Below, one piece after another: positions 18,975 through 27,340 of a stretch of DNA of 41,100 nucleotides. Location: positions 1-41,100 of the forward strand of contig JAQSWD010000062.1 of NCBI GenBank assembly GCA_029266835.1. Reading direction: 5' to 3'. Within the stretch, counting starts at the first letter, position 1. Each line of letters begins with the position of its first letter. This stretch comes from Steroidobacteraceae bacterium. GTDB taxonomy: Bacteria > Pseudomonadota > Gammaproteobacteria > Steroidobacterales > Steroidobacteraceae. Under the pieces are notes generated by a model that was not told the DNA's origin, ran no database searches, and saw only the letters and a list, made by a program, of their open reading frames with translations. Both the position numbers and the translations under genes were made by a program.

Positions 18975-19716
18975 CGTGGCGCTGGCGACCCAGGCGCGAA
19001 CGATCGCGGCGTCCGTCGACAATTCTTCACAACTGCCGTCTTTGCAGCACCTCAGACTGTTGCACCTGGCCAGCCCCGCGCTGCCCATCGGCGGTTTTCA
19101 TTTCTCGCAGGGGCTGGAGTACGCCGTGGACTGCGGCTGGGTACGCGATGAAACCAGCGCGCTCGACTGGATAGGCGGCATCGCCGAATCCAGCATGGCC
19201 ACGCTGGACCTGCCGGTGCTGTACCGCCTGCATGCCGCATGGAAGCGAAACGATTACCTCGACGTGCAGCGATGGAATGCTTTCCTCATCGCCAGCCGTG
19301 AAACCGCGGAGTTGCGCGCCGAGGATCGTCACCTGGGCAGTGCGCTGCTGCGCGTGCTGGTGGAAATGCAGCTGACGACGGAACTCTTCGGCGCCAATCC
19401 GGCCAAGCATCCGGTTGGCGTTGCGCATGCAACGGCCTTCGCTTTCGCCTGCGCAAACTGGCAGTTGGACGCGTCCGCCGCGGCACAGACCTTTGCGTGG
19501 GCGTGGACCGAAAACCAGGTGCTGGCGGCCGTGAAACTGGTGCCTCTGGGTCAGAGTGCCGGACAACGCCTACTTCACGCGCTCATCCCGCGTATGGCCG
19601 CATACAGTGCTCGAGCTGCCGACCTGCTGGACGCCGACATCGGCGTGTGCACCGCATTGAACGCCGTCGCCAGCGGACGTCATGAAATCCAGTACACCCG
19701 ACTTTTCCGCTCCTGA
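18922..19716 (+). CDS. ureF: urease accessory protein UreF
   Basis: UreF of up to 264 residues that links UreD and UreG in the activation complex. Family blocks: [53 protein letters not shown] and [28 protein letters not shown] 18922 follows a strong GGAGGGAGGT site, so translation probably starts inside ureE and yields an unusual Arg/Thr-rich leader ([16 protein letters not shown]) read from the His-tail codons. GTG 18976 would give a 246-residue protein closer to common UreF size but lacks a good site. It is the last gene of the operon; ureG does not follow. Confidence 0.93.
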   Translation: MSRTPTRTRMRIPIRTADVALATQARTIAASVDNSSQLPSLQHLRLLHLASPALPIGGFHFSQGLEYAVDCGWVRDETSALDWIGGIAESSMATLDLPVLYRLHAAWKRNDYLDVQRWNAFLIASRETAELRAEDRHLGSALLRVLVEMQLTTELFGANPAKHPVGVAHATAFAFACANWQLDASAAAQTFAWAWTENQVLAAVKLVPLGQSAGQRLLHALIPRMAAYSARAADLLDADIGVCTALNAVASGRHEIQYTRLFRS

Positions 19717-19739
19717 CATTTCGGATTCCCGCTGACGCT

Positions 19740-19754
19740 GCGCTAGACTAGCGC
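19740..19754. promoter_or_regulatory. inverted repeat / possible -10 before RND genes
   Basis: GCGCTA-GAC-TAGCGC is a perfect 6-bp inverted repeat 48 bases before the efflux adaptor ATG. It contains TAGACT, an acceptable -10 hexamer, with a weak TTCGGA eighteen bases upstream. It could be a repressor operator overlapping the efflux promoter. No regulator gene lies next to it. Confidence 0.3.
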
Positions 19755-19801
19755 CCCTCTGCTGGCGGTTCCCCCGCAACTCCCGCCGGCCCAAAAACAA
19801 A

Positions 19802-21064
19802 ATGCATTCACGAGTACAGCTCTTCGCAGCGGCTGTTGCCGCTTTGTTAGTCGCCGCATGTTCCAAGCAGGAACAGGGTGGTCCCCAAGGTCCCATGCCG
19901 GTGGGCGTGTTGACCGTGCAGTCCCAGCCCGTGCCCATCGTGCGCGAAGCATCGGGACGGCTGGCGCCGACGCGCGCTTCCGATGTGCGCGCGCGTGTTC
20001 CGGGCGTGCTGCAAAAGCGTCTGTATAAAGAAGGCAGCATGGTGAAGGAAGGTGAGCCCCTGGTGCTCATCGACACCGCGCCGTATCGCGCCGCGCTCGC
20101 ACAAGCCACCGCGCAGCTCGAGCAGGCCGAGGCGTCCGCGACCAATGCCAAGGTGGCCGCCGACCGCAATCGCGAGCTCGCCAGGCAGAACCTGGTCTCG
20201 CGCATGCAGCTCGATGATGCCGAAGCGCTGGAACGTACCTCGGCCGCGCAGGTGTCAGCGGCACGCGCGCAGGTGCAGACGGCGCGCATCAACCTCGGGT
20301 ACGCGACCATCACCGCCCCGATTTCGGGCCGCGCCACGCAGATGCGCGTGCTCGAAGGCGCGCTGGTCGGGCAGGGTGAGGCCACGCTGATCACGACGGT
20401 GGAGCAGATCGACACCTTGTTCGTGTTCTTCGACCAGCCTGCCACGGACTTCGAGCGCCTGCAGCGCGCGTCGGCGTCGGGCACGGTGACACTGGCGCAG
20501 GGCAACCTTGCGACCATCCGCTTGAAGCGCCCCGACGGCACTCCTTATGAAGAGACCGGCACGCTCGACTTCTCCGACTACAGCGTCAACCCGACCACGG
20601 GCTCCGTGGCGTTCCGCGGCAAGGTGGCGAATCCGAATCGCACGTTACTGCCCGGCTTGTACGTGGGCGTCGAGCTCACGGCCGGCACGCTGAACAAGGG
20701 CTTCAAGGTGCCGCAGCTCGCGGTGCTGCGCGATGGCCAGGGTCCCTACGTGCTGGTCGCCGGCGCCGATGGCAACGCGGTGCAGAAGCGCGTGGAAACC
20801 ATCTCCGTGGTGGGCAATGACTGGATCATTTCCAACGGCCTCGCAGACGGTGACCAGGTGATCGTCGACCATCTGCAGATGGTGCAGCCGGGCATGCCGG
20901 TTGCGGCGCAGCCAGCCAACGCCGCGCCAGCGGCGCCCGGTGGAGCACCCGCCGCACCCGCGGCGCCAGGTGGCGCACCCGCCGCGGCGGACGCGCCGGC
21001 CGAAGCAGCGCCGGCCGACGCGGGCGCTGAGCAGGGCAAACCGGCCGCCGAAGCGACCCACTAA
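19802..21064 (+). CDS. RND efflux periplasmic adaptor lipoprotein (AcrA/MexA type)
   Basis: A 420-residue membrane fusion protein with a lipoprotein signal (AAVAALLVAACSK). The lipoyl half-motifs, a coiled-coil hairpin (residues about 85-165, rich in Ala, Gln, Arg and Glu), the beta-barrel and a membrane-proximal domain are recognisable (GRLAPTRASDVRARVPGVLQ, ATITAPISGRATQMRV, VGVELTAGT). It joins the inner-membrane RND pump to an outer-membrane channel. The last 60 residues are an unusual Ala/Pro/Gly-rich tail (repeats of APAAPGG) that may be disordered. The pump gene follows after 20 bases. Substrates cannot be read from sequence. Confidence 0.95.
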   Translation: MHSRVQLFAAAVAALLVAACSKQEQGGPQGPMPVGVLTVQSQPVPIVREASGRLAPTRASDVRARVPGVLQKRLYKEGSMVKEGEPLVLIDTAPYRAALAQATAQLEQAEASATNAKVAADRNRELARQNLVSRMQLDDAEALERTSAAQVSAARAQVQTARINLGYATITAPISGRATQMRVLEGALVGQGEATLITTVEQIDTLFVFFDQPATDFERLQRASASGTVTLAQGNLATIRLKRPDGTPYEETGTLDFSDYSVNPTTGSVAFRGKVANPNRTLLPGLYVGVELTAGTLNKGFKVPQLAVLRDGQGPYVLVAGADGNAVQKRVETISVVGNDWIISNGLADGDQVIVDHLQMVQPGMPVAAQPANAAPAAPGGAPAAPAAPGGAPAAADAPAEAAPADAGAEQGKPAAEATH

Positions 21065-21084
21065 CCAGCGACCGGGGCACACGC

Positions 21085-24000
21085 ATGGCGCAATTCTTCA
21101 TCGACCGCCCGGTCTTTGCCTGGGTGATCGCGATCCTGATCTCCCTGGGCGGCGTGCTCGCCGTCCGCACTCTGCCGGCCGAGGCGTATCCGGATGTGGC
21201 GCCACCGCAGGTGTCCATCAGCGCCGTCTACCCGGGCGCGAATGCCGACACCGTCGAGCGCACGGTCATCCAGGTGATCGAGCAGCAGCTCACCGGCATC
21301 GACAACCTGATGTACTTCTCGTCCAACTCGTCGAACAGCGCCGGCGGCATCACGCTGGTGTTCGAGACGGGCACGGACCCGGACGTGGCCGCGGTGCAGA
21401 CGCAGAACCGCGTGGCGCTGGCCGAGCCGCGCCTGCCGCGCGACGTGGTGCTGCAGGGCCTCACGGTCGCGAAGGTGAACTCCGGTTTCCTCATGGCGGT
21501 GAGCCTGCGTTCCAAGGACAACAGCGTTCCTTCGGACGTGCTCAACAACATCGTTGCCGGCCAGGTGCTCGACCCGATTTCGCGCATTCCCGGCGTGGGC
21601 CAGACGCAGCAGTTCGGCGCCGAATACTCCATGCGCATCTGGCTGAACCCCGACAAGCTGCGCGGGTTCCGCATCAGCGCGGCCGAAGTGGCCGACAAGA
21701 TCCGCGGCCAGAACGTGCAGTTCGCGACCGGTGCGCTGGGCGAGCAGCCCGCGACCGAGGGCCAGCAGGTGGTGGCGCCGGTTTCCGCCGAGGGCCAGTT
21801 CAGCTCCAAGGAAGAATTCGAGAACATCATCCTGCGCTCGGAAGCCAATGGCACCAGCGTGCGTCTCAAGGACGTGGCGCGCGTGCAGCTCGGGCTCTCC
21901 AGCTATTCCTTCGACGTGCGTCTCGACAACCAGCCGGTGGCCGGCTTCGGCGTGCTGCTGTCGCCGGGCGCGAATGCGCTGGACGTGGCCGATCAGGTTC
22001 GCACCCGGATGAACGCACTGGCGCCCAGCTTCCCGCATGGCGTGGAGTGGTTCCTGCCTTTCGATGCCACGGTGTTCATCAACGCGGCCATCCACGAAGT
22101 GGTGGTCACGCTGGTCATCGCCGTGGTGCTGGTGTTCATCGTGATGCTGGTGTTCCTGCAGAGTTTCCGCGCCACGATCATTCCCACGCTGGTCGTGCCG
22201 GTGGCGCTGATGGGCGCGTTCATCGGCATGGCGGTGTTCGGGTTCTCGATCAACCAGCTCACGTTGTTCGGCATGGTTCTGGCCATCGGCATCGTGGTCG
22301 ACGATGCCATCGTGGTCATCGAATCCGTCGAACGCATCATGCGCGAGGAGCATCTGCCGCCGAAGGAAGCCACGCGCAAGGCGATGACGCAGATCACCAA
22401 CCCCATCATCGCGATCTCGGTGGTGCTCGCGGCCGTGTTCATACCCAGCGCGCTGCAGTCGGGCTCGGTGGGCATGATCTACCAGCAGTTCGCGATGACC
22501 ATCGCGATCTCGATGGCGTTCTCGGCCTTCCTGGCTTTGTCGCTGACACCGGCCCTGTGCGCCACCATCCTGCGTCCCGAGCATCTCAAGGAAAACCGGT
22601 TCTTCGCGCTGTTCAATCGCAGCTACGACCGTACGCAGCAATCCTACCTGCGCGCGGTGAAGTACAGCTTGCGCCATCAGCGCTTCTGGCTGGCGGGCTT
22701 CGTGGCGCTGCTGGTCGCGGGCGTGGTCGTATTCCGCCTGGTGCCCAGCAGCTTCGTTCCCGAGGAAGACCAGGGCTTCACCATCGGCATGGTCATGATG
22801 CCGCCCGGCACCAGCCAGCCCCGCACGCGCGAATTCATGCGTTCGGTCAGCGAGCAGGTGCGCCAGGTCGACGGCATCCACTCGGTGTTCGAGGTGACGG
22901 GCTTCAGCTTCATCGGCAATGGCGAGAGCGTCGGCATGTTCTTCATCAAGCTGAAGGACTATGGCGACCGCAGCGTCACCGCTGCCGACATCAACGGGCA
23001 GCTGCAGGGCATCGGCTTCAGCCAGAAGGACGGCATGGCGCTGTTCTTCAACTTCCCCACCATCCCCGGCCTCGGTGAGTTCGGCGGTTTCGACTTCTGG
23101 CTGGAAGATCGGGCCGGCGCGGGTCGCGGCGCATTGTATGGCGCCATGGGCGCGATGCTGGGCAAGGGCACCAACAACCCCAATCTCAGCGGCCTGCAAC
23201 CCAACGAACTGCCGCCCGCGCCGCAGCTCAACATCAAGGTGGACCGCACGCAGGCCGAGTCCATGGGCCTCAACGTCTCCGATGTGTATTCGGCGGCGCA
23301 GCTCATGCTCGCGCCCGTGTACGTGAACGACTTCATCTTCGAGGGGCGCGTGTTGCGTGTCACCATGCAGGCCGACGCGCCATTCCGCATGAACGAAGAC
23401 GCCTTCCAGCGCTTCTATCTACCCGCCGGGACCAACTCCGAGACCAACCGGTTCATGTACGCCGGCGACAACGCCAACGATGGCATGGTGCCGTTGTCCG
23501 CGGTGGTGCAATCCAGCTGGAGCGTCGCGCCGCCGTCGCAGGCCCGCTTCAACGGGTTCCCGGCGGTGAACATCAAGGGCAATCCCGGTCCCGGCAAGAG
23601 CTCGGGCCAGGCCATGGACGAGATGGAGCGCATCACGCGCGAGGATCTGCCGCCGGGCTTTGGTTTCGACTGGGCCGGCCAGTCCTTCCAGGAACGACTG
23701 TCAGGCGAGGGAGCGCCGATGCTGTTCGCGCTGTCGCTGCTGGTGGTGTTCCTGTGCCTCGCGGCGCTGTACGAGAGCTGGGCCACGCCCATCGCCGTGC
23801 TGCTCGTGGTGCCCGTGGGCCTCATCGGCTCGGTGTTCGCCGCAGCCATTGCCGGCATGAGCAACGACCTGTTTTTCAAGGTGGGCCTCATCACCATCAT
23901 TGGCCTGGCGGCCAAGAACGCCATCCTGATCGTCGAGTTCGCCCTCGAGGAGCAGAAGCGGGGTACACCTTTGTATGAGTCCGTCCTGGAGGCCGCGCGG

Positions 24001-24222
24001 CTCAGGCTGCGCCCCATCCTGATGACGTCGTTCGCGTTCATTCTGGGTGTGTTGCCGCTGGTGTTCGCTACCGGCGCCGGCGCCAACGCGCGCCGCGCAT
24101 TGGGTACGGGCGTGGTGGGCGGCATGTTGTCGGCGGCCATCCTGGGCGTGCTGCTGGCTCCCATCTTCTATGTGGTCATACGCCGCATGGCCGGCGACAA
24201 GCTCAACCTGAACGAAGGATGA
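21085..24222 (+). CDS. RND multidrug efflux pump (AcrB/MexB, HAE1 type)
   Basis: A 1,045-residue proton-driven inner-membrane transporter, the usual HAE1 length. N-terminus MAQFFIDRPVFAWVIAILI is typical. Proton-relay Asp-Asp is in GMVLAIGIVVDDAIVVIE, and the fourth-helix region plus the second-half FFKVGLITIIGLAAKNAILIVEFA supply the conserved Lys. Other family blocks are ARVQLGLSSYSFDVRLDNQPV and GTGVVGGMLSAAILGVLLAPIFYVV. It expels hydrophobic or amphiphilic compounds with its adaptor. No TolC/OprM-type gene or local TetR regulator is in the window, so an outer channel must come from elsewhere. Confidence 0.97.
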   Translation: MAQFFIDRPVFAWVIAILISLGGVLAVRTLPAEAYPDVAPPQVSISAVYPGANADTVERTVIQVIEQQLTGIDNLMYFSSNSSNSAGGITLVFETGTDPDVAAVQTQNRVALAEPRLPRDVVLQGLTVAKVNSGFLMAVSLRSKDNSVPSDVLNNIVAGQVLDPISRIPGVGQTQQFGAEYSMRIWLNPDKLRGFRISAAEVADKIRGQNVQFATGALGEQPATEGQQVVAPVSAEGQFSSKEEFENIILRSEANGTSVRLKDVARVQLGLSSYSFDVRLDNQPVAGFGVLLSPGANALDVADQVRTRMNALAPSFPHGVEWFLPFDATVFINAAIHEVVVTLVIAVVLVFIVMLVFLQSFRATIIPTLVVPVALMGAFIGMAVFGFSINQLTLFGMVLAIGIVVDDAIVVIESVERIMREEHLPPKEATRKAMTQITNPIIAISVVLAAVFIPSALQSGSVGMIYQQFAMTIAISMAFSAFLALSLTPALCATILRPEHLKENRFFALFNRSYDRTQQSYLRAVKYSLRHQRFWLAGFVALLVAGVVVFRLVPSSFVPEEDQGFTIGMVMMPPGTSQPRTREFMRSVSEQVRQVDGIHSVFEVTGFSFIGNGESVGMFFIKLKDYGDRSVTAADINGQLQGIGFSQKDGMALFFNFPTIPGLGEFGGFDFWLEDRAGAGRGALYGAMGAMLGKGTNNPNLSGLQPNELPPAPQLNIKVDRTQAESMGLNVSDVYSAAQLMLAPVYVNDFIFEGRVLRVTMQADAPFRMNEDAFQRFYLPAGTNSETNRFMYAGDNANDGMVPLSAVVQSSWSVAPPSQARFNGFPAVNIKGNPGPGKSSGQAMDEMERITREDLPPGFGFDWAGQSFQERLSGEGAPMLFALSLLVVFLCLAALYESWATPIAVLLVVPVGLIGSVFAAAIAGMSNDLFFKVGLITIIGLAAKNAILIVEFALEEQKRGTPLYESVLEAARLRLRPILMTSFAFILGVLPLVFATGAGANARRALGTGVVGGMLSAAILGVLLAPIFYVVIRRMAGDKLNLNEG

Positions 24223-24290
24223 ATGCACTTGTGATGTCTTGTTAGCGCACCATTAAGCGTTGTTGAGGAACCTGGGAACGAGGGAACTCC

Positions 24291-24307
24291 ACTCACGAGC
24301 AGTGAGT
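24291..24307. promoter_or_regulatory. inverted repeat upstream of small lipoprotein
   Basis: ACTCAC-GAGCA-GTGAGT is a perfect 6-bp inverted repeat in the 106-base gap after the RND pump gene, 21 bases before the next ATG. It could be a small operator or a leader hairpin. There is no T-tract, so it does not look like a terminator. Confidence 0.25.
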
Positions 24308-24328
24308 CGTAATTCGCAAGAGGTGTTT

Positions 24329-24751
24329 ATGAAGACTTCAATCCTGACCAGTCTGGCCCTGCCCAGTCTGGCAATCGTTGCCGCGTCCCTGCTCACGGGA
24401 TGCGCCACCGGCCCCAAGCTCAACTATTCCGAGTACGCCGGCGAACCGGTCAAGTCGTTCTACATGACCAACTTCGATGGCTGGTCGGCGGTGTCCAGGG
24501 ACCAGGTCGTGGTGTGGGCGGGCATGAACAAGGCCTATCTGCTCAGCATCGATGGTTACTGCCCGGACCTGCAGTTCGCCAACACGATTGCGGTCACTTC
24601 CACCGCGAACACGGTGGACAAGTTCGAGAAGGTGATCGTCGGGCGCGACCGCTGCCTCATCCGCGAGATCCGTCCCCTCGACGTGAAGCAGATGAAGGAA
24701 GATCGCAAGATCATGCGCGAAGAGCGCAAGCAGCTCGGCCAGGCTTCGTAA
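24329..24751 (+). CDS. small lipoprotein, DUF6491-like
   Basis: A 140-residue lipoprotein starting MKTSILTSLALPSLAIVAA with lipobox LLTGC. The mature part has YAGEPVKSFYMTNFDGWSAV, a two-cysteine core (DGYCPDL and GRDRCLIREIRPLD) that may form a disulfide, and a charged C-terminal helix (KQMKEDRKIMREERKQ). It resembles uncharacterised DUF6491-type proteins common in Xanthomonadales and relatives; I recognise the pattern only by eye. ATG 24329 has AAGAGGTG before it. A strong terminator follows, so it is probably its own transcription unit. Confidence 0.75.
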   Translation: MKTSILTSLALPSLAIVAASLLTGCATGPKLNYSEYAGEPVKSFYMTNFDGWSAVSRDQVVVWAGMNKAYLLSIDGYCPDLQFANTIAVTSTANTVDKFEKVIVGRDRCLIREIRPLDVKQMKEDRKIMREERKQLGQAS

Positions 24752-24773
24752 GCGCGGCTGTTCGAGTTCGAGT

Positions 24774-24811
24774 GGCCCCGGCCGGAGTGACCCGCCGGGG
24801 CCTTTTCTTTT
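24774..24811 (+). terminator. intrinsic terminator
   Basis: GGCCCCGGC (24774-24782) pairs with GCCGGGGCC (24794-24802), an 11-base loop between, followed by TTTTCTTTT. It ends the small lipoprotein transcript. The complement lacks a T-tract, so it probably acts in one direction only. Confidence 0.88.
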
Positions 24812-24820
24812 ATGAAGCCG

Positions 24821-25225
24821 TCAGGCGCGATCGAGCACGGGGATCAGCATCATCACCAGTCCCACCCAGCTGGTAACCCAGATCAGCGTGCGCACCACGG
24901 GGATGCCCGCGAGATACGCGGGTACGTAGAGCACCCGGGCGATCAGGAATATCCATCCGCCGGTAATGGCCATGGCCGCCGCCGTGCCCAGGATGAGATT
25001 CAGCATCGCCAGTGCCAGGAACACCGGCAGCGCTTCGTGCATGTTGGCCAGCGCGCGCTCCGCGCGTCCGCCGACCACGGTCAGCGGGCGAGGGTGGTCC
25101 CGGGGCCCGAGCGGCGATTCGCTGAGTGTGCGGGCCTGGGCCGCCGGCAGCGGTTCGCGAAAGCGGTTGGGTAGTAAGGTCTGCAGGACGAACAGGGCCA
25201 GCACGAGCAGCACGATCAGTACCAT
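24821..25225 (-). CDS. MAPEG-family membrane protein
   Basis: A 134-residue integral membrane protein with about four helices. The family core is seen as RAERALANMHEALPVFLALAML, where the Arg-Ala-x2-Asn-x2-Glu pattern binds glutathione in characterised eicosanoid/glutathione enzymes, and ARVLYVPAYLAGIPVVRTLIW. Bacterial MAPEG proteins of this type have no established substrate; glutathione-dependent detoxification is one possibility. ATG 25225 is preceded by GGAG. It is divergent from the lipoprotein at 25309. Confidence 0.9.
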   Translation of the reverse strand: MVLIVLLVLALFVLQTLLPNRFREPLPAAQARTLSESPLGPRDHPRPLTVVGGRAERALANMHEALPVFLALAMLNLILGTAAAMAITGGWIFLIARVLYVPAYLAGIPVVRTLIWVTSWVGLVMMLIPVLDRA

Positions 25226-25271
25226 GGGCGATCTCCGGTGGGGTATCGGACATATTCGAGCCTATCAAGGA

Positions 25272-25298
25272 GTGACGCGCGGCGCCGAGCCGCTAGAA
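25272..25298 (+). promoter_or_regulatory. candidate promoter with very short leader
   Basis: TAGAAT (25293-25298) is a good -10 hexamer only ten bases before the ATG at 25309. GTGACG (25272-25277) could be the -35 with a short 15-base spacer. Transcription would start at or just before the ATG, so the mRNA may be leaderless. Confidence 0.35.
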
Positions 25299-25308
25299 TC
25301 GCTGCCGC

Positions 25309-25953
25309 ATGAAAGGAAGAACAATCTCCAGCCTCGCGGCCGCGCTGTTCTTGATGGTGCTGAGCGGCTGCGGCCAGCCTGAACCCCCACCCGGCACGCC
25401 AGCGCTGGTCATCCAGTCGCGCGTCATCTTCGTCGAGGCCGACGGCAAGACTTCGCGCGCCGTGCCGGCGGAGCCGCTGCGGATATGGGCGCCCACGCTG
25501 GTCGGCGACATCTACGGTTCGCCCAACGAGGGCGAGATCGTGCCCGTGCAATTGAAGAAAGACCTGACGTTCACCATGGACCTGAACGGCGCCGGCAAGA
25601 TGCTGGAAAAGGGACTGGTACCCACGCAGTTCTCGCAGAAGTGGATGGCCATCGAACCCGCCGATGCGCGCGTCGCGCGCGTGCTGCCGTTCGTCATGCC
25701 CGCGGACAACATCGGCCCGGTGGGCGTGAGCGAGTGGTTAGACGAGCGCAGCGGGGCGAAACTCATGCTGGCCTACGTCGACCGTCCCGCGCGCATTCGC
25801 GGCGACATCGTCTACGATGGCCGCAGCCTGCAGTTCGACATCGAGGCGCCCGAAGCAGGGTACTTCTGGATCCAGCAGCCCGAAGGCAATGGCACGTTTC
25901 GTGCCGCGCCCTGGCCCGACAAGGTGGTGCTGGCCGTCTTCCCCGGCGAATGA
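25309..25953 (+). CDS. hypothetical lipoprotein
   Basis: A 214-residue secreted lipoprotein: MKGRTISSLAAALFLMVLSGCGQ gives a clear lipobox (LSGC) and Pro-rich linker (PEPPPGTP). The mature domain looks all-beta, with a PVQLKKDLTFTMDLNGAGKM segment and a C-terminal EAPEAGYFWIQQPEGNGTF. I do not recognise a named family. There is no ribosome-binding site, in keeping with the adjacent TAGAAT hexamer and a leaderless message. A REP-like element begins one base after its stop codon and may stabilise or end its transcript. Confidence 0.75.
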   Translation: MKGRTISSLAAALFLMVLSGCGQPEPPPGTPALVIQSRVIFVEADGKTSRAVPAEPLRIWAPTLVGDIYGSPNEGEIVPVQLKKDLTFTMDLNGAGKMLEKGLVPTQFSQKWMAIEPADARVARVLPFVMPADNIGPVGVSEWLDERSGAKLMLAYVDRPARIRGDIVYDGRSLQFDIEAPEAGYFWIQQPEGNGTFRAAPWPDKVVLAVFPGE

Positions 25954-25954
25954 T

Positions 25955-26044
25955 GGGGTCACACCCCATTTTCCAGAAAAAGGGGGCAGACCGGAGACAG
26001 GTCCGGCCCTTTTTTGCCCACCGGGCCAAATGGGGAGTGACCCC
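25955..26044. repeat. paired REP-like element (BIME-like) with 17-bp inverted ends
   Basis: The ends GGGGTCACACCCCATTT (25955-25971) and AAATGGGGAGTGACCCC (26028-26044) are inverted copies with 16 of 17 bases paired. Inside, AAAAAGGG and CCCTTTTTT flank CCGGA and TCCGG, making a long hairpin with a T-run that could terminate transcription. The first 38 bases match the repeat inside ureD at 28 positions without gaps. No transposase gene is next to it. Confidence 0.75.
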
Positions 26045-26093
26045 GTGGTAATTTCCGTCTTGCGGACCCTTCCGTTTATTGAGAGCGCGAACC

Positions 26094-27260
26094 ATGCAAC
26101 GTCCTAGTTTCGTGGCAATCACGAGTATTGCCGCGTCTGCCATTTTGCTTTCCGCCTGTTCGAAGAAAGAAGAGGCGGCCCCGGTGGCTGCCGAGCCGGC
26201 CGTAGCCGAGGCCCCCAAGACCATCGACCCGGCCAAGTTCCTGAAGCAGCCGCTGGTGTCCGAGATCTACACCGCCGACCCGTCGGCGCACGTGTTCAAC
26301 GGCAAGATCTGGATCTACGGCTCGCACGATATCGACGCCCCCGCCCAGGAAGGTGACGGTGGCGCCTTCGTGATGCGCGACTACCAGCCGATTTCCATGG
26401 ACAGCATCAATGGCCCGGCGACGGTTCATCCGGTCGCGCTGGATATCGCGGACGTGCCCTGGGCCGGCCGCCAGATGTGGGCGCCGGATGCCGCCGAGAA
26501 GGACGGCAAGTACTTCCTGTATTTCCCGGTGAAGGACAAGCAGGACGTGTTCCGCATCGGCGTGGCCGTGGGTGACAACCCCGCCGGCCCGTTCAAGGCG
26601 CAGCCCGAGGCCATCAAGAACAGCTTCTCGATGGACCCGGCCGTGTTCAAGGACACCGACGGCAAGTACTACATGTATTTCGGCGGTATCTGGGGCGGCC
26701 AGCTGCAGCGCTGGAAGTCGGGTGAATACAAGGCCGACGACGACTCGCAGCCGCCGAACGACGAGCCCGCGCTGCTGCCCTTCGTCGCCCGCATGGCCGA
26801 CGACATGCTCGAGTTCGCCGAGAAGCCCAAGGCCGTGAAGATCGTCGACGAGAACGGCAAGCTGCTGCTTTCCAGCGACCATGATCGCCGCTTCTTCGAA
26901 GCCTCCTGGGTGCACAAGTACAAGGGCAACTACTACTTCTCGTACAGCACCGGCGACACGCATTTCATCGCGTACGCCATGGGCAAGTCGCCGTACGGGC
27001 CGTTCACCTACAAGGGCAAGATCCTGGAGCCCGTGCTGGGCTGGACTAACCACCACTCCATCACCGAAGTGGACGGCAAGTGGTATCTGTTCTACCACGA
27101 CAGCCAGAACTCCAACGGTGCCACGCACCTGCGCAACATCAAGCAGCCGGTCGAGATCCAGTACAACGACGATGGCACGATCCAGACCATCGATCCGTAC
27201 CAGGAGGATCCGCCCGCGGCGCCAGCCGCTCCCGCGGCTCCCGCCGCCCCCGCCGCGTAA
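26094..27260 (+). CDS. secreted GH43 glycoside hydrolase lipoprotein
   Basis: A 388-residue five-bladed propeller enzyme of the GH43 arabinosidase/xylosidase group. A lipoprotein signal (ASAILLSACSK) anchors it. The three GH43 acids are visible: base Asp62 in YTADPSAHVF, pKa-modulating Asp181 in FSMDPAVFKD, and acid Glu269 in FFEASWVHK. The C-terminus ends in a low-complexity PAAPAAPAAPAA tail. ATG 26094 was chosen over an upstream in-frame codon because it begins a normal lipoprotein signal. A terminator follows. With the GH51 enzyme at the start of the window it points to use of plant arabinoxylan or arabinan; exact specificity cannot be read. Confidence 0.92.
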   Translation: MQRPSFVAITSIAASAILLSACSKKEEAAPVAAEPAVAEAPKTIDPAKFLKQPLVSEIYTADPSAHVFNGKIWIYGSHDIDAPAQEGDGGAFVMRDYQPISMDSINGPATVHPVALDIADVPWAGRQMWAPDAAEKDGKYFLYFPVKDKQDVFRIGVAVGDNPAGPFKAQPEAIKNSFSMDPAVFKDTDGKYYMYFGGIWGGQLQRWKSGEYKADDDSQPPNDEPALLPFVARMADDMLEFAEKPKAVKIVDENGKLLLSSDHDRRFFEASWVHKYKGNYYFSYSTGDTHFIAYAMGKSPYGPFTYKGKILEPVLGWTNHHSITEVDGKWYLFYHDSQNSNGATHLRNIKQPVEIQYNDDGTIQTIDPYQEDPPAAPAAPAAPAAPAA

Positions 27261-27279
27261 ATCGGGTCAATGCTGATCC

Positions 27280-27311
27280 AAGGCCCGCTCTCGCAAGAGG
27301 CGGGCCTTTTT
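27280..27311 (+). terminator. intrinsic terminator
   Basis: AAGGCCCGC (27280-27288) pairs with GCGGGCCTT (27300-27308), and TCTC/GAG can extend the stem inward; a run of T follows. It ends the GH43 transcript. Confidence 0.88.
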
Positions 27312-27340
27312 CATGGTTCAGGGCTTATTATCGCCAGCTC

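Noticed and set aside
20900-21060. APAAPGG-type repeats at the end of the efflux adaptor as a DNA repeat
   Set aside because: Low-complexity protein tail within a coding frame; not a CRISPR, satellite or mobile repeat.
21061-23199. 712-codon frame antisense to the RND pump
   Set aside because: Typical antisense artefact of GC-rich third positions; no hydrophobic segments or motifs.
24774-24811. Two-way terminator also serving the MAPEG gene
   Set aside because: On the minus strand the stem is not followed by a T-tract.
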